From: Gammaproteobacteria bacterium
GTDB lineage: Bacteria; Pseudomonadota; Gammaproteobacteria; Burkholderiales; Gallionellaceae
Assembly: GCA_018813765.1 (NCBI GenBank)
Contig: JAHJBC010000001.1
Location: 186,001-250,000 of the forward strand
Direction of reading: 5' to 3'
Length of the DNA stretch: 64,000 nt
A program made the position numbers and the translations under genes. The notes below the pieces were generated by a model. The model saw only the letters and a list, made by a program, of their open reading frames with translations. It was not told where the DNA came from and ran no database searches. Positions 26,451-34,998 of this stretch are shown in pieces (position 1 is the first letter of the stretch; the number at the start of each line of letters is the position of its first letter).

Positions 26451-27530
26451 ATGAATCCCGCACCAGGGAGCCATCCTGAAAATATTCTGCTTCTCCAGCT
26501 TGGAGACATCGGCGATGTCGTTTTAACTTCACCGACGATACGAGCTGTAAAAGAAGCATATCCCGAGGCCCGCGTTTCCGTTCTGGTATTCAAACCTTAT
26601 GGTTCCCTGCTGGCTGCCGATCCCAACCTCTTTGAGGTAGTCGAGACAGCAAGAGTGCGCGGCTCTCTATTCCGCCGCCTGCACGAATTCTGGAGATTCG
26701 CCCGGCAACTTCGGCACAAGCGGTATGACATGACGATAGACCTGCGCACCGGCGACCGCGGCGCGATCTTGTCTTTCGCCACTGGCGCCGGGACCAGGAT
26801 CGGCTGTCAGGGAGTGAAGAACCAGTTCTGGCATGAACTGATCTTCACGCACACCATTCGTGAACTCAAAGTCGCCCCTCCCCCTGTGCATCCGGGGGCT
26901 GACCAGTCGCTACGGGTGGTACGCGAACTCGGCATCAATACGACAAATTCGACGCCGAAACTGTATATCGCGGCAGATGTGAGTCATGCGGCGAATACCT
27001 TGCTTGCGCAAGCCGGCCCCGGAGCTGGAATCAAGTTCGTGACCATCAATCCCTTTTCGCGCTGGAAGTACAAGGAGTGGGATAACAGGAAATGGGGAGA
27101 GGTGATCGACCGGATCTGGGAAGCGCACCACCTGCCCGCAGTGCTGATAGGTTCAGTGGAAGAAGCTGCGGGTTGCCAGGAGATCGTCACCGGTCGCGAA
27201 GGTCGCGCTTTCAATCTGGCCGGGAAAACCACGCTCGCCGAACTGGCCGCCGTGATCTCTGCAAGCTCGCTGCACTTGGGCGTGGACAGTGCTGCGCCGC
27301 ACATCGCGGTTGCACTGGATACGCCGACAGTAACCATTCATGGACCCACCGACTGGCGCGCATGGCGCATCGTCGACGAACGTCACAGGATCATCAGTCC
27401 AGAGATGGATTGCCTGCCATGCAACAAGACGGGGTGCGAAGGCAGCGGCAGCAGCAAGTGCCTTGATGAACTTGCTTCCGAGCCCGTTGCCCGTGTCGCG
27501 CTGGAGCTTCTGGGCAGCACGCAACAGTAA
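26451..27530 (+). CDS. Glycosyltransferase family 9 (heptosyltransferase-like)
   Basis: A 359-residue GT-B glycosyltransferase with the family 9 opening ILLLQLGDIGDVVLTSPTIRAVK. The donor-site blocks SRWKYKEWDNRKWGEVIDRI and LGVDSAAPHIAVAL then IHGPTDWRAWR follow. GT9 enzymes transfer heptose from ADP-heptose to the lipopolysaccharide core. Its TAA abuts the stop codon of the convergent gene with no base between. Confidence 0.9.
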   Translation: MNPAPGSHPENILLLQLGDIGDVVLTSPTIRAVKEAYPEARVSVLVFKPYGSLLAADPNLFEVVETARVRGSLFRRLHEFWRFARQLRHKRYDMTIDLRTGDRGAILSFATGAGTRIGCQGVKNQFWHELIFTHTIRELKVAPPPVHPGADQSLRVVRELGINTTNSTPKLYIAADVSHAANTLLAQAGPGAGIKFVTINPFSRWKYKEWDNRKWGEVIDRIWEAHHLPAVLIGSVEEAAGCQEIVTGREGRAFNLAGKTTLAELAAVISASSLHLGVDSAAPHIAVALDTPTVTIHGPTDWRAWRIVDERHRIISPEMDCLPCNKTGCEGSGSSKCLDELASEPVARVALELLGSTQQ

Positions 27531-28172
27531 TCAGGTGCGGACAGGAAGCGGAACGACGGTGGCAACGATGATGTCGCTCTGCACCCGGATGATGTAGCGG
27601 CTGTCGATCTTCTTGATGCAGTTGAAGACCTCCGAGATGTCGGGGCGCCCTTCGCGGCCGTCAAAGGTGCGTGCATCGTCGACGAAGATCACATGGCCGC
27701 GCACCGGATGCTCCGCGATCTGGTTCAGCGAGATCAGGATCGGGTCCTCGATCTCGCCCTTGCCTGTCACCCCTCCGCTGTAGTGACCGTCCAGCCAGAA
27801 CGCAGCCGGCTCCTGCAATTCGGCCAGTATCTCCGGCATCTTCTTCGCGCAGTCGCCCAGCACGATCCTGACGTTGGCATCGTTTGCAAAGCGTTCGCAT
27901 GCTTTCCCGTGCAGGGCCGCATCGACCTCGATCGAGATCACGCTCGCATACATATCCTTGATCGCCGCTACTGTGTCGCCGTAGTAAGTGCCGGTCTCGA
28001 CAAAAACGCGGGGGTGCGGATCGGGGATGTTGTGGCGGATCACGGCCAGCTTCACCGACTGCGGCGGCAGCGCATATTCCCCGCGCATAGTCGCTTCGAT
28101 GAAACGATGCTCACGGCGCCTGCGGTCATTCGCTCTTTTCAAGGCCCGAAAGATTCCCTTTTTTTGCGACAT
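27531..28172 (-). CDS. Class I SAM-methyltransferase-like protein
   Basis: A 213-residue protein with a compact Rossmann core: RVFVETGTYYGDTVAAIKD (motif I), VISIEVDAAL, VRIVLGDCAKKMPEIL and a late acidic motif AAFWLDGHYSGG then VIFVDDARTFDG. This pattern occurs in methyltransferases of glycan loci. The substrate is unknown. It is the last gene of a minus-strand operon and ends flush with the convergent GT9 gene. Confidence 0.7.
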   Translation of the reverse strand: MSQKKGIFRALKRANDRRRREHRFIEATMRGEYALPPQSVKLAVIRHNIPDPHPRVFVETGTYYGDTVAAIKDMYASVISIEVDAALHGKACERFANDANVRIVLGDCAKKMPEILAELQEPAAFWLDGHYSGGVTGKGEIEDPILISLNQIAEHPVRGHVIFVDDARTFDGREGRPDISEVFNCIKKIDSRYIIRVQSDIIVATVVPLPVRT

Positions 28173-28188
28173 ATTCTTCTCCAGTGAT

Positions 28189-29346
28189 TTATTGCAGTGC
28201 GCCCATCAGCCTGAATACCTTCTCGAAGCGCATCTCCCAGCTATGTTCGCGCAAGGCGCGCGCCCGGCCAGCACGGCGGATGTCCTCTGCGGTTTCGGGA
28301 GTAGCCAGCAGCCAGCGTATCTTTTCGAGCAGATCGTCGAATCCGCTGTAGGTGACAATCTCGCGCCCGATCTCGTAGAACGGAGCCAACTCATCGTGAT
28401 GCTCGGTCAGGTACAACCCGCCGCTCATCGGCACCTCGAAGTCGCGCCCTTTCAGGCAATAAGCGCCCTTGTGTCCCAGCACGCCGCCAAAGCCCAGGTT
28501 GATCCGGCTTCGCGACCAGGTGCGCACCATCTCTTCCATGGTCAGCGGGCCGTTCGGCCAGCCGGGCCCGAAGGTCTCGACCTTGATTCCCGCATCGCGA
28601 AGCCTGGAGATAGTCCCGGGGCGATCGCCGTAGCATTGGCCCACGAATGAGATGTCATACAGCTTGTTCTCATCATAGGGTTTGTGGACGGTAGGGTTCG
28701 CGCCTTCTGGAAGATAGACCGGCGTCGCACCCTCGACGACATATTTTTCCAGCGCATCTTCGGTGCTGGTCCAGCACAGATCGAAGTGTCGGCAGATGTC
28801 GCGAGCACCAGCGGCATGGCCCTTGCGCACCCTGCCGACGAAGGTCTCCTTGTCGTTGAGCGCAAGGTTGACCATCGGTGCGCCGAGGCTGCGCAGTCCC
28901 TGCAATACGTCGCCGTCGACCTGCTCGCCGGACAGATAGGCGAACACGACGTCGAAGGGCCGCTCTGCCGCCGCCGCGCTTGCCGCCTGCAACAGCCCCT
29001 TGTTCATGGCTTCCCGCCAGCCTGCATCCCCCGGCTGTCTCCCGTCGCTAAGCATGGGATCGCGCCAGTCCAGATGCTTCACCTTGCCGAATGCCGCCAA
29101 TGAAGATTCGAAGGACGGGCCTTCCCAGTTGTAGCTGTGATAGATGGCGAGGATATGCAGGTCGCCCTTGGTTCTCGGCTGCCTGCCAGACGACTTTGCC
29201 AGCCGCGTCCTGATCTCCGCCTCTCCGGGGATCGCTAGCTGTCGCGACTCGAACCGCTTGCTGTAATACCTCTCCTCCCGCTCCAGGCGGCGTAGATTGC
29301 GCGACACGCGCAGCGAACGCAGCAGTGCGCGTATGCGTTCTCTCAT
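28189..29346 (-). CDS. Glycosyltransferase, CgeB-like GT-B type
   Basis: A 385-residue protein with a GT-B C-terminal half of the CgeB / glycosyl-transferase-1 type: YDISFVGQCYGDRPGTI, SRINLGFGG, KGRDFEVPMSGGLYLTEH and a terminal helix REHSWEMRFEKVF. The ATG at 29346 overlaps the stop of the upstream gene by four bases, so I used it rather than earlier in-frame starts. Donor and acceptor are unknown. Confidence 0.82.
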   Translation of the reverse strand: MRERIRALLRSLRVSRNLRRLEREERYYSKRFESRQLAIPGEAEIRTRLAKSSGRQPRTKGDLHILAIYHSYNWEGPSFESSLAAFGKVKHLDWRDPMLSDGRQPGDAGWREAMNKGLLQAASAAAAERPFDVVFAYLSGEQVDGDVLQGLRSLGAPMVNLALNDKETFVGRVRKGHAAGARDICRHFDLCWTSTEDALEKYVVEGATPVYLPEGANPTVHKPYDENKLYDISFVGQCYGDRPGTISRLRDAGIKVETFGPGWPNGPLTMEEMVRTWSRSRINLGFGGVLGHKGAYCLKGRDFEVPMSGGLYLTEHHDELAPFYEIGREIVTYSGFDDLLEKIRWLLATPETAEDIRRAGRARALREHSWEMRFEKVFRLMGALQ

Positions 29347-30287
29347 CGGCGATAGGTATACAGGCGGGGGCCGGCGGATTTGCTTTCGAGATCGTTCATC
29401 ATGTTGAGGATGTGGCCCGAATCGATGGCCGGTGCGGAGAAGCGGCGCGCCGCGTCCACACACACCTCCAGCGCGCCGACACCCGCCCCCACCATGAAGC
29501 AATCTGGATTCTCGGGAACATGCCGGAACGCCTCCTCGCGCATGGAATCCCATCGGGTAGCGACGTAGGAAGCCGGTATCGGCACATGAACCAGTCTGGG
29601 ATGCGATCCCGCGCGTTCGAACCACGATTTGCACGCCGCCTCATTGAAATCCGAATTGACGATGCAGACCGTCTTGCCGTCCAGCGCTTGGGCGAAGCGC
29701 GGACTGGAAAGATAGGAATACACGCAATAGAACGGGATGTAGTTCGAACCGGCAAGCTTGATCTGGTTGCGCTCGAGGAATCTCAGGAAGCGGATCGCAA
29801 AGTCCTTGCCGTCCTTCTTGCCGAACAGGGCGCGCAATCCTTTGCGCTCGCGTGTGTTGCCAGGAAAGATCAGCGGGGCCATGATGCCTTTGCTGACCAG
29901 GTAGCGCATCGCCTCGGCATGCGCGGGGAAAGCGGCTTTGATTGCGCCCACCGACTCGGCCTGCTTGTAAAGACCGTTGCATTTCAGCGAACCACTGTAG
30001 AACGCATACTCTCCGTCGGCAAAGCGCACCACCGGCAGCGGGGCGTGATCCCTGATCGCAGTCTCGATGCGATCGGCTAGCGAAGTGAGATAGGCGGAGC
30101 CGGTGGATACCGATTCATGGAACAGGCAGATCTCTTCCTCCCGCTGTCCCGGCGCGTTAATCGCAAATACCGGCTCGTTGTCGATGCCCTCAATCGCCAG
30201 ATGCGCGAAGCGGAAATGCTCGCCGCCAAGAAGATGAGCGAGGTGATCTGCGCTCGGTATGTTGCCCGTGTGTTTTGCTTTCATCAT
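29343..30287 (-). CDS. GT-D-fold-like (DUF1792-type) putative glycosyltransferase
   Basis: A 314-residue protein whose middle carries VVRFADGEYAFYSGSL. This resembles the VRFGDGE block of DUF1792/GT-D proteins, where the acidic pair binds metal and nucleotide sugar. It continues with KTVCIVNSDFNEAACKSWF and a glycine-rich VGAGVGALEVCVDAARR near the end. Function is inferred from that motif and from sitting in an operon of glycosyltransferases. ATGA overlaps link it to both neighbours. Confidence 0.6.
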   Translation of the reverse strand: MMKAKHTGNIPSADHLAHLLGGEHFRFAHLAIEGIDNEPVFAINAPGQREEEICLFHESVSTGSAYLTSLADRIETAIRDHAPLPVVRFADGEYAFYSGSLKCNGLYKQAESVGAIKAAFPAHAEAMRYLVSKGIMAPLIFPGNTRERKGLRALFGKKDGKDFAIRFLRFLERNQIKLAGSNYIPFYCVYSYLSSPRFAQALDGKTVCIVNSDFNEAACKSWFERAGSHPRLVHVPIPASYVATRWDSMREEAFRHVPENPDCFMVGAGVGALEVCVDAARRFSAPAIDSGHILNMMNDLESKSAGPRLYTYRR

Positions 30288-31087
30288 TCGCCCATGCCTC
30301 TTAATAAGTCCCTGTATTTGTCTGCAAAGACCGGATTCAAAGTATTGCGGAATATCACCACGTTATCGGAAAAACGTTCCGTCTTGCAGATATCCGAAGT
30401 GACTTCCTGGAACACATACGACAGCAGCGCTTTCGTGTTGTGCTCGTCGAATACATGGAAGTGGATGAACGGGTATTCCAGCGGGTAATTCTCGTGGAAC
30501 TTCCGCTGCCAGCCGTCCTTTACGACGGCCGATTGACGATAGTCCTCGGTGTGGGTCGTGTCACCGTAGCCGGTCTGTTTTTCAAAATCCTCGATAAGAT
30601 GTTCCAGCGGCGTCGGCTCCCTGAACCTGTCGTAGGTGTAAGCATAATGCGGCAGGGCATGGAACTGGTAGCCGCCTTTTCTGGTGATGAAATAGAAATT
30701 CAGCAACAGCCAGATTGGATTGGGCGAGTGTTCCAGCAGATTCGAGGAGATAGAGACGTCATATCTGTTGTGCAACTCGGGTTTGGCATGGGCATCGTGC
30801 ATGTCCAGCACCACGGTCTTGCGATCGCGCGGGATGCGGGCGCCATGAACCCGATATTTGAATTCCTGCTTGATGTATCGCTTCAGGACCGATAACAGTT
30901 TGCCGATCGTTCTCCCGTCCGTGGACTGCAATACCTTGCCGAAGCCGCCATCCGGGATGTTGATGTCCTCGATCCGGCAATGCTTGTAATCGACCAACTG
31001 GTCGACGGTGCCGCCCGCACGCGCAACGAAGCCGCGTATGTTCGCTTCAACCTGTTTGTCGATGTCGGTACCCAGCAATAATGACAT
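30284..31087 (-). CDS. SAM-methyltransferase-like protein
   Basis: A 267-residue protein. The segment YDVSISSNLLEHSPNPIWLLLNFYFITRKGGYQFH has the order expected of methyltransferase motifs IV to VI (HS-P around an EH pair, then a KGG turn). The usual glycine-rich motif I is not obvious; it would lie near TVVLDMHDAHAKPE. It may therefore be a degenerate or divergent enzyme. It is translationally coupled (ATGA) to the GT-D-like gene. Confidence 0.6.
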   Translation of the reverse strand: MSLLLGTDIDKQVEANIRGFVARAGGTVDQLVDYKHCRIEDINIPDGGFGKVLQSTDGRTIGKLLSVLKRYIKQEFKYRVHGARIPRDRKTVVLDMHDAHAKPELHNRYDVSISSNLLEHSPNPIWLLLNFYFITRKGGYQFHALPHYAYTYDRFREPTPLEHLIEDFEKQTGYGDTTHTEDYRQSAVVKDGWQRKFHENYPLEYPFIHFHVFDEHNTKALLSYVFQEVTSDICKTERFSDNVVIFRNTLNPVFADKYRDLLRGMGE

Positions 31088-31097
31088 TCTCTTCCCT

Positions 31098-31964
31098 TCA
31101 GATCGGATAGTTGGCGATCTCTTCGCGTATCACACGATACCTTGCCAGTTTTCCCTGTGCATCCCGGTCGCCCGGGCTCACGGCGAGCTTGATGCGCAAG
31201 GCGAACATCCTCCACCTTGCCCTGCGATCCTGCTTTCTGCATAACTTGCGCATGGTCGCGGGACGATAATGCTTGCGATAGAACAGCAATTCGCCCCTGA
31301 ACTTCTTCCTGACTACCTCCGCCGGCATGGTCGCTCTCTCGCTCTGCCCGCCATGATGCATGATGACCGCCGAATCGATAAGACCGATTATAAGACCGCG
31401 TTTGCGTATCCGCAGGCATATGTCCTGATCTTCGCCGTACAAGAAGAAATCTTCGTCGAATCCGCCGATTTCCTTCAGCAAGGAAGCGCCGGCGATCTGG
31501 CATGCGCCCAGCACACAGGCGATCTCTCCCGGCAATGCGCCGATGTCCGCCGCACCATACCGATGCCCGGGATAACGGTAAGAGACCGAATCCTGCCGCG
31601 AACCGTCCGGATTGAGCACCTTGGGACCGGCCAGCCCGACATCCGGATGAGCATCCATGAATTCGATCATCTTGATGAACGATTCTGGCTCGACCGTCGT
31701 ATCCGGGTTGAGGAACACGACATGGCGCCCGTGGCATTCGCGCAAAGCCTGGTTGTTGGCCGCACCGAAGCCGCGATTGGTGTCGTTAGCGATGACCCTC
31801 ACCGACGGGAACCTCTGCCTGATCAACTCTGCGCTGCCATCACTGGACGCGTTGTCCACGACGAATACCTCAAGGCTCACGCGCCGAGAAGCCAGCACCG
31901 ACTCCAGACATGCGTTCGTTAGATCAGCGGTGTTATAAGAGACGATGATGACGGAGATATCCAT
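31098..31964 (-). CDS. Glycosyltransferase family 2 (rhamnosyltransferase-like)
   Basis: A 288-residue GT-A enzyme. It opens MDISVIIVSYNTADLTNACLES and has VFVVDNASSDGS and FLNPDTTVEPES, where the Asp in NPDT takes the place of the DxD metal site. FFLYGEDQDICLRIRKRG carries the ED catalytic motif. This layout is typical of WbbL-like transferases adding deoxysugars such as rhamnose. It lies 10 and 6 bp from its operon neighbours. Confidence 0.88.
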   Translation of the reverse strand: MDISVIIVSYNTADLTNACLESVLASRRVSLEVFVVDNASSDGSAELIRQRFPSVRVIANDTNRGFGAANNQALRECHGRHVVFLNPDTTVEPESFIKMIEFMDAHPDVGLAGPKVLNPDGSRQDSVSYRYPGHRYGAADIGALPGEIACVLGACQIAGASLLKEIGGFDEDFFLYGEDQDICLRIRKRGLIIGLIDSAVIMHHGGQSERATMPAEVVRKKFRGELLFYRKHYRPATMRKLCRKQDRRARWRMFALRIKLAVSPGDRDAQGKLARYRVIREEIANYPI

Positions 31965-31970
31965 GCAGTG

Positions 31971-33110
31971 TCACGCCCCGGATTTGCGGGACAGTGTTTC
32001 CCGGTAGAGTTGCTCCATGTTTTCCGCCAATCTTTTCCAATCGTGTTCTGCGGCGGTCTGCGATGCAGATTCACCCATCCTTGTACGACGTTCCGCGTCC
32101 GCCAGTTCGGCCATGCTCGCGGCCGCCGCTTCCACATCCTGCGGCGCGGGCAGGATGTAGCCGTTGCAGCCTTCTTCCACCAGGTCTTTCGCGCCCACGT
32201 TGGGGCTGACGATCACCGGCAGTCCGGCGGCCATCGCTTCCAGCACCACCATACCGAAGGTGTCGTAGCGTGAGAACAGCACGAATGCGTCCGCCGCACG
32301 ATAGTAACGTTCCAGCCCGGCGACCTGTGTTCCGGCGAAGGTCACTGCCTCGCCTATCCCCAGTGACTGCGCCAGTCTGCGATATTTTGCTTCGTCGCCG
32401 CGCCCCACCACCAGCAGGTGGATATTTGCCTCCGACGCAAGCGCCCTTGCCTTGGCCAAGGCAAGGATGATGGTGTCCAGCCCCTTGACCTCGAAGTTCA
32501 TGCCGACGAACAGCAACAACATGTCCGTTGGGCCTATGCCATATCTTCCCCTGATCTCGGCACGGCACGCGGTTCGATCCGGCGTCGCAAAACGTGCCAC
32601 TTCGACGCCGGGATGCACGACCTGCCACTGTCCCGGCAACTCGCCGTATTCCTGGCGAAAGGCCTGCATGGCCAGAGTGGAAACCGGCAGGAACCGTGAA
32701 TTAGCGCCGTCGCGCATCAGTTTGCGTTCGACCGCGATCACTGCGCGGTCGTACAGGCTGGGGCGGCGCTTGCGCACATCCCTGACCCAGCCTGCATGCG
32801 GCACTCCGTGCGCAGAATAGATGTCGGCACGGAATATCCAGTGATGCGAATGAACCAGGTCGAAACCCATGCGTCCCGTCTTCCAGCGGACGAACCAGGC
32901 AAAGAACAGCGGGCCGAGGAAACGCGGGAAGCCGACCTTCGGCACTTTGTGGAAGGTGACCCGGTCCGAGCTGGCAACCCAACGGTTCGCGAACACGTGG
33001 ATGTCGTATGCCTCGTTGCACGCCAGCCGTTCCGTTATCTCGCTGGCGAACCTTTCTCCGCCACCGACCAGGCCGTATTTGGGTACCACAACAGCGATCT
33101 TGCGCGGCAT
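31971..33110 (-). CDS. Glycosyltransferase family 4
   Basis: A 379-residue GT-B enzyme starting MPRKIAVVVPKYGLVGGGERFAS. The donor-binding C terminus has LVVGRGDEAKY, VTFAGTQVAGLERYY and FGMVVLEAMAAGLPVIVSP, the EX7E region of family 4. I placed the start at 33110 because the strand-loop typical of GT-B begins at once. An ATG at 33152 adds 14 residues without a better ribosome site. It is the first gene of the minus-strand operon, divergent from a GT2 gene across about 190 bp that should hold both promoters. Confidence 0.88.
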   Translation of the reverse strand: MPRKIAVVVPKYGLVGGGERFASEITERLACNEAYDIHVFANRWVASSDRVTFHKVPKVGFPRFLGPLFFAWFVRWKTGRMGFDLVHSHHWIFRADIYSAHGVPHAGWVRDVRKRRPSLYDRAVIAVERKLMRDGANSRFLPVSTLAMQAFRQEYGELPGQWQVVHPGVEVARFATPDRTACRAEIRGRYGIGPTDMLLLFVGMNFEVKGLDTIILALAKARALASEANIHLLVVGRGDEAKYRRLAQSLGIGEAVTFAGTQVAGLERYYRAADAFVLFSRYDTFGMVVLEAMAAGLPVIVSPNVGAKDLVEEGCNGYILPAPQDVEAAAASMAELADAERRTRMGESASQTAAEHDWKRLAENMEQLYRETLSRKSGA

Positions 33111-33300
33111 GTTCCGATAGTGTCCGTGATTTGTGGTTTGTTGCCCCGGCATCCGGCCCGGACCTCGAAATTCTGGCTATACTCGCACCTGTGTTTGGTA
33201 TGTGCGCCGGATGACCCGAAAGCGGCGGCAGTTTATCACGACATCAAGACAGGATTTATCCCTACAATATTCAGCACCATGTTCTGAAGAACCCCTGCGC

Positions 33301-34140
33301 ATGTTCACCATCATCATTCCATCCTGGAACAACCTTGCCCTGCTACAACTGTGCGTGCGCAGCATCCGGCAGAACTCCGCTTACGAACACCAGATCGTCG
33401 TGCATGTGAACGACGGCAGCGACGGCACGCTGGCATGGGTGCGCGAACAGGGCATCGCGCATACCGCCTCGCCCGACAACATCGGCATCTGCCTGGCAGT
33501 GAACGAAGCCGCGATGCATGCCACGCAGGACTACATCCTGTACCTGAACGACGACATGTATTGCTGCCCCGGCTGGGATACGGCACTGGTGAAAAGGCTG
33601 AAGCAGCTGGATACCGACCTGTTCATGCTCTCTGGCACCATGATAGAACCGCGGGAGACCAACAATCCCTGCGTGGTCGTGCGTGACTATGGCAGCGATG
33701 CACACCTGTTTGACGAGACGAGACTGCTGGCGGATTTGCCGGACATCAGCAAGGCGGACTGGAACGGCGCGACCTGGCCGCCCACATTGGTGTCGCGACG
33801 CTGGTGGTTCAAGGTGGGCGGTTACAGCAGCGAGTTCTCGCCCGGCATGAGCAGCGACAACGATTTCTCGATGAAGCTGTGGCATGCGGGATGCCGCGTG
33901 TTTCTCGGCGTGGGCGATTCCTTCGTGTACCACTTCCAGTGCAAGTCCACCGGCAAGGTGAAAAAGAACGACGGCGGACGCCAGTTCCTCAACAAGTGGG
34001 GCATGCGCCAGTCGGTGTTCGACCGCTACTACCTGCGGCGCGGACAGGCGGCACAGGGGTTGAAACTGGATGAGCCGGAAGACACGCGCGAGTTGCGCTG
34101 GCAATTACTACGCAGTCGCATCAAACGGGCGCTGGGGTAA
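33301..34140 (+). CDS. Glycosyltransferase family 2
   Basis: A 279-residue GT-A enzyme. It opens MFTIIIPSWNNLALLQLCVRS and has VVHVNDGSDGTLAWVRE and the metal site YLNDDMYCCPGW. A WWFKVGGYSSEFSPGMSSDNDFSMKLW acceptor region with paired acidic residues follows. The only + strand gene between two long minus-strand runs, it may be a separately acquired unit. The ATG at 33301 directly precedes the fold. Upstream in-frame sequence is unrelated. Confidence 0.87.
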   Translation: MFTIIIPSWNNLALLQLCVRSIRQNSAYEHQIVVHVNDGSDGTLAWVREQGIAHTASPDNIGICLAVNEAAMHATQDYILYLNDDMYCCPGWDTALVKRLKQLDTDLFMLSGTMIEPRETNNPCVVVRDYGSDAHLFDETRLLADLPDISKADWNGATWPPTLVSRRWWFKVGGYSSEFSPGMSSDNDFSMKLWHAGCRVFLGVGDSFVYHFQCKSTGKVKKNDGGRQFLNKWGMRQSVFDRYYLRRGQAAQGLKLDEPEDTRELRWQLLRSRIKRALG

Positions 34141-34141
34141 A

Positions 34142-34215
34142 TTGTCGGACTGAAAGCCTGCCGAAGCAGTCCGACCTACACCAACTCGCTTCGTGGGTCG
34201 GGCTTTAGCCCGACT
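34142..34215. repeat. REP-like tandem hairpins between convergent genes
   Basis: Two inverted repeats lie side by side. The first pairs GTCGGACTG with CAGTCCGAC at about 34143-34177, and the second is GTCGGGCT-TT-AGCCCGAC near 34198-34215. They lie between convergent glycosyltransferase genes, a typical place for REP elements or bidirectional transcript ends. No U-tract is present, so a simple intrinsic terminator is unlikely. Confidence 0.6.
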
Positions 34216-34234
34216 TGTCGGATTGAGTTCCAGC

Positions 34235-34996
34235 CTAAAATTTGTTTGGAGATCGAGTGGAATTCAGTACCGCCAGCTTGCGGTACTTGAGCCAAGTGGT
34301 ACGCATGTTCATCACGGCGATCTGCCATCCGGCAACGCCGTCCAGCACGCCCAACCGAATAAGGTAAGTGCGCAGGAACGCCCAGCCCGCGCTCGCCGCC
34401 GCCCCCGCCAGAGTCGTGCGCTTTCCCTTCCAGTACATCTGCTGCGCCGCTGCGGTGGAATAATGCTCGACCTTGCGTTCGACATCGTCCATCGTGAGGT
34501 AGCTGTAATGCAGCAGCGGGTGCTTCAGTCTGGCACTGCTGCCTTTTAGCAGCACGCTCTCGTGCACCAGGCTGTTGGAGAACCTGCCCCTGCCACGCTT
34601 GAACAATCTCAGCACATAGTCCGGGTACCAGCCGCTGTGACGGATGTATGTACCGCAGAACTGCGACAGACGCGGGCAATAGTATCCGTCGGCCTTGTTC
34701 TTGCGCATCGCCTGCTCCAGCTCGGCGCGCAGTTCGGGCGTGACGCGTTCGTCGGCGTCGATGGAGAACACCCAGTCGCCCGTGGCATGGTCCAGCGCGC
34801 GATTCTTCTGCGGACCGAAACCGGGCCAGTCGTGCTCGTAAACTTTGGCGCCCATCTCTCGCGCGATGGCGACGGTGTCGTCGCTGCTGCCCGAATCCAC
34901 CACGACGATCTCGTCCGCGAACGCCACCGATTCCAGACAGGGCCGGATGTTGGCGGCTTCGTTTTTGGTGATGAGAATGACAGACAGGATAGGCAC
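34235..34996 (-). CDS. waaE: WaaE/KdtX-like glycosyltransferase family 2
   Basis: A 253-residue GT-A enzyme matching the LPS inner-core glucosyltransferase WaaE/KdtX in length and motifs: SVILITKNEAANIRPCLESV, VVVDSGSSDDTV, FSIDADERVTPEL (metal site) and GFGPQKNRALDHA. The GTG at 34996 lies two bases after the upstream stop and has GGAAG a few bases before it, so I preferred it to the longer form from 35038. It is the last gene of the 30-kb minus-strand run. A core-sugar or O-unit role cannot be separated. Confidence 0.85.
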   Translation of the reverse strand: MPILSVILITKNEAANIRPCLESVAFADEIVVVDSGSSDDTVAIAREMGAKVYEHDWPGFGPQKNRALDHATGDWVFSIDADERVTPELRAELEQAMRKNKADGYYCPRLSQFCGTYIRHSGWYPDYVLRLFKRGRGRFSNSLVHESVLLKGSSARLKHPLLHYSYLTMDDVERKVEHYSTAAAQQMYWKGKRTTLAGAAASAGWAFLRTYLIRLGVLDGVAGWQIAVMNMRTTWLKYRKLAVLNSTRSPNKF

Positions 34997-34998
34997 CG

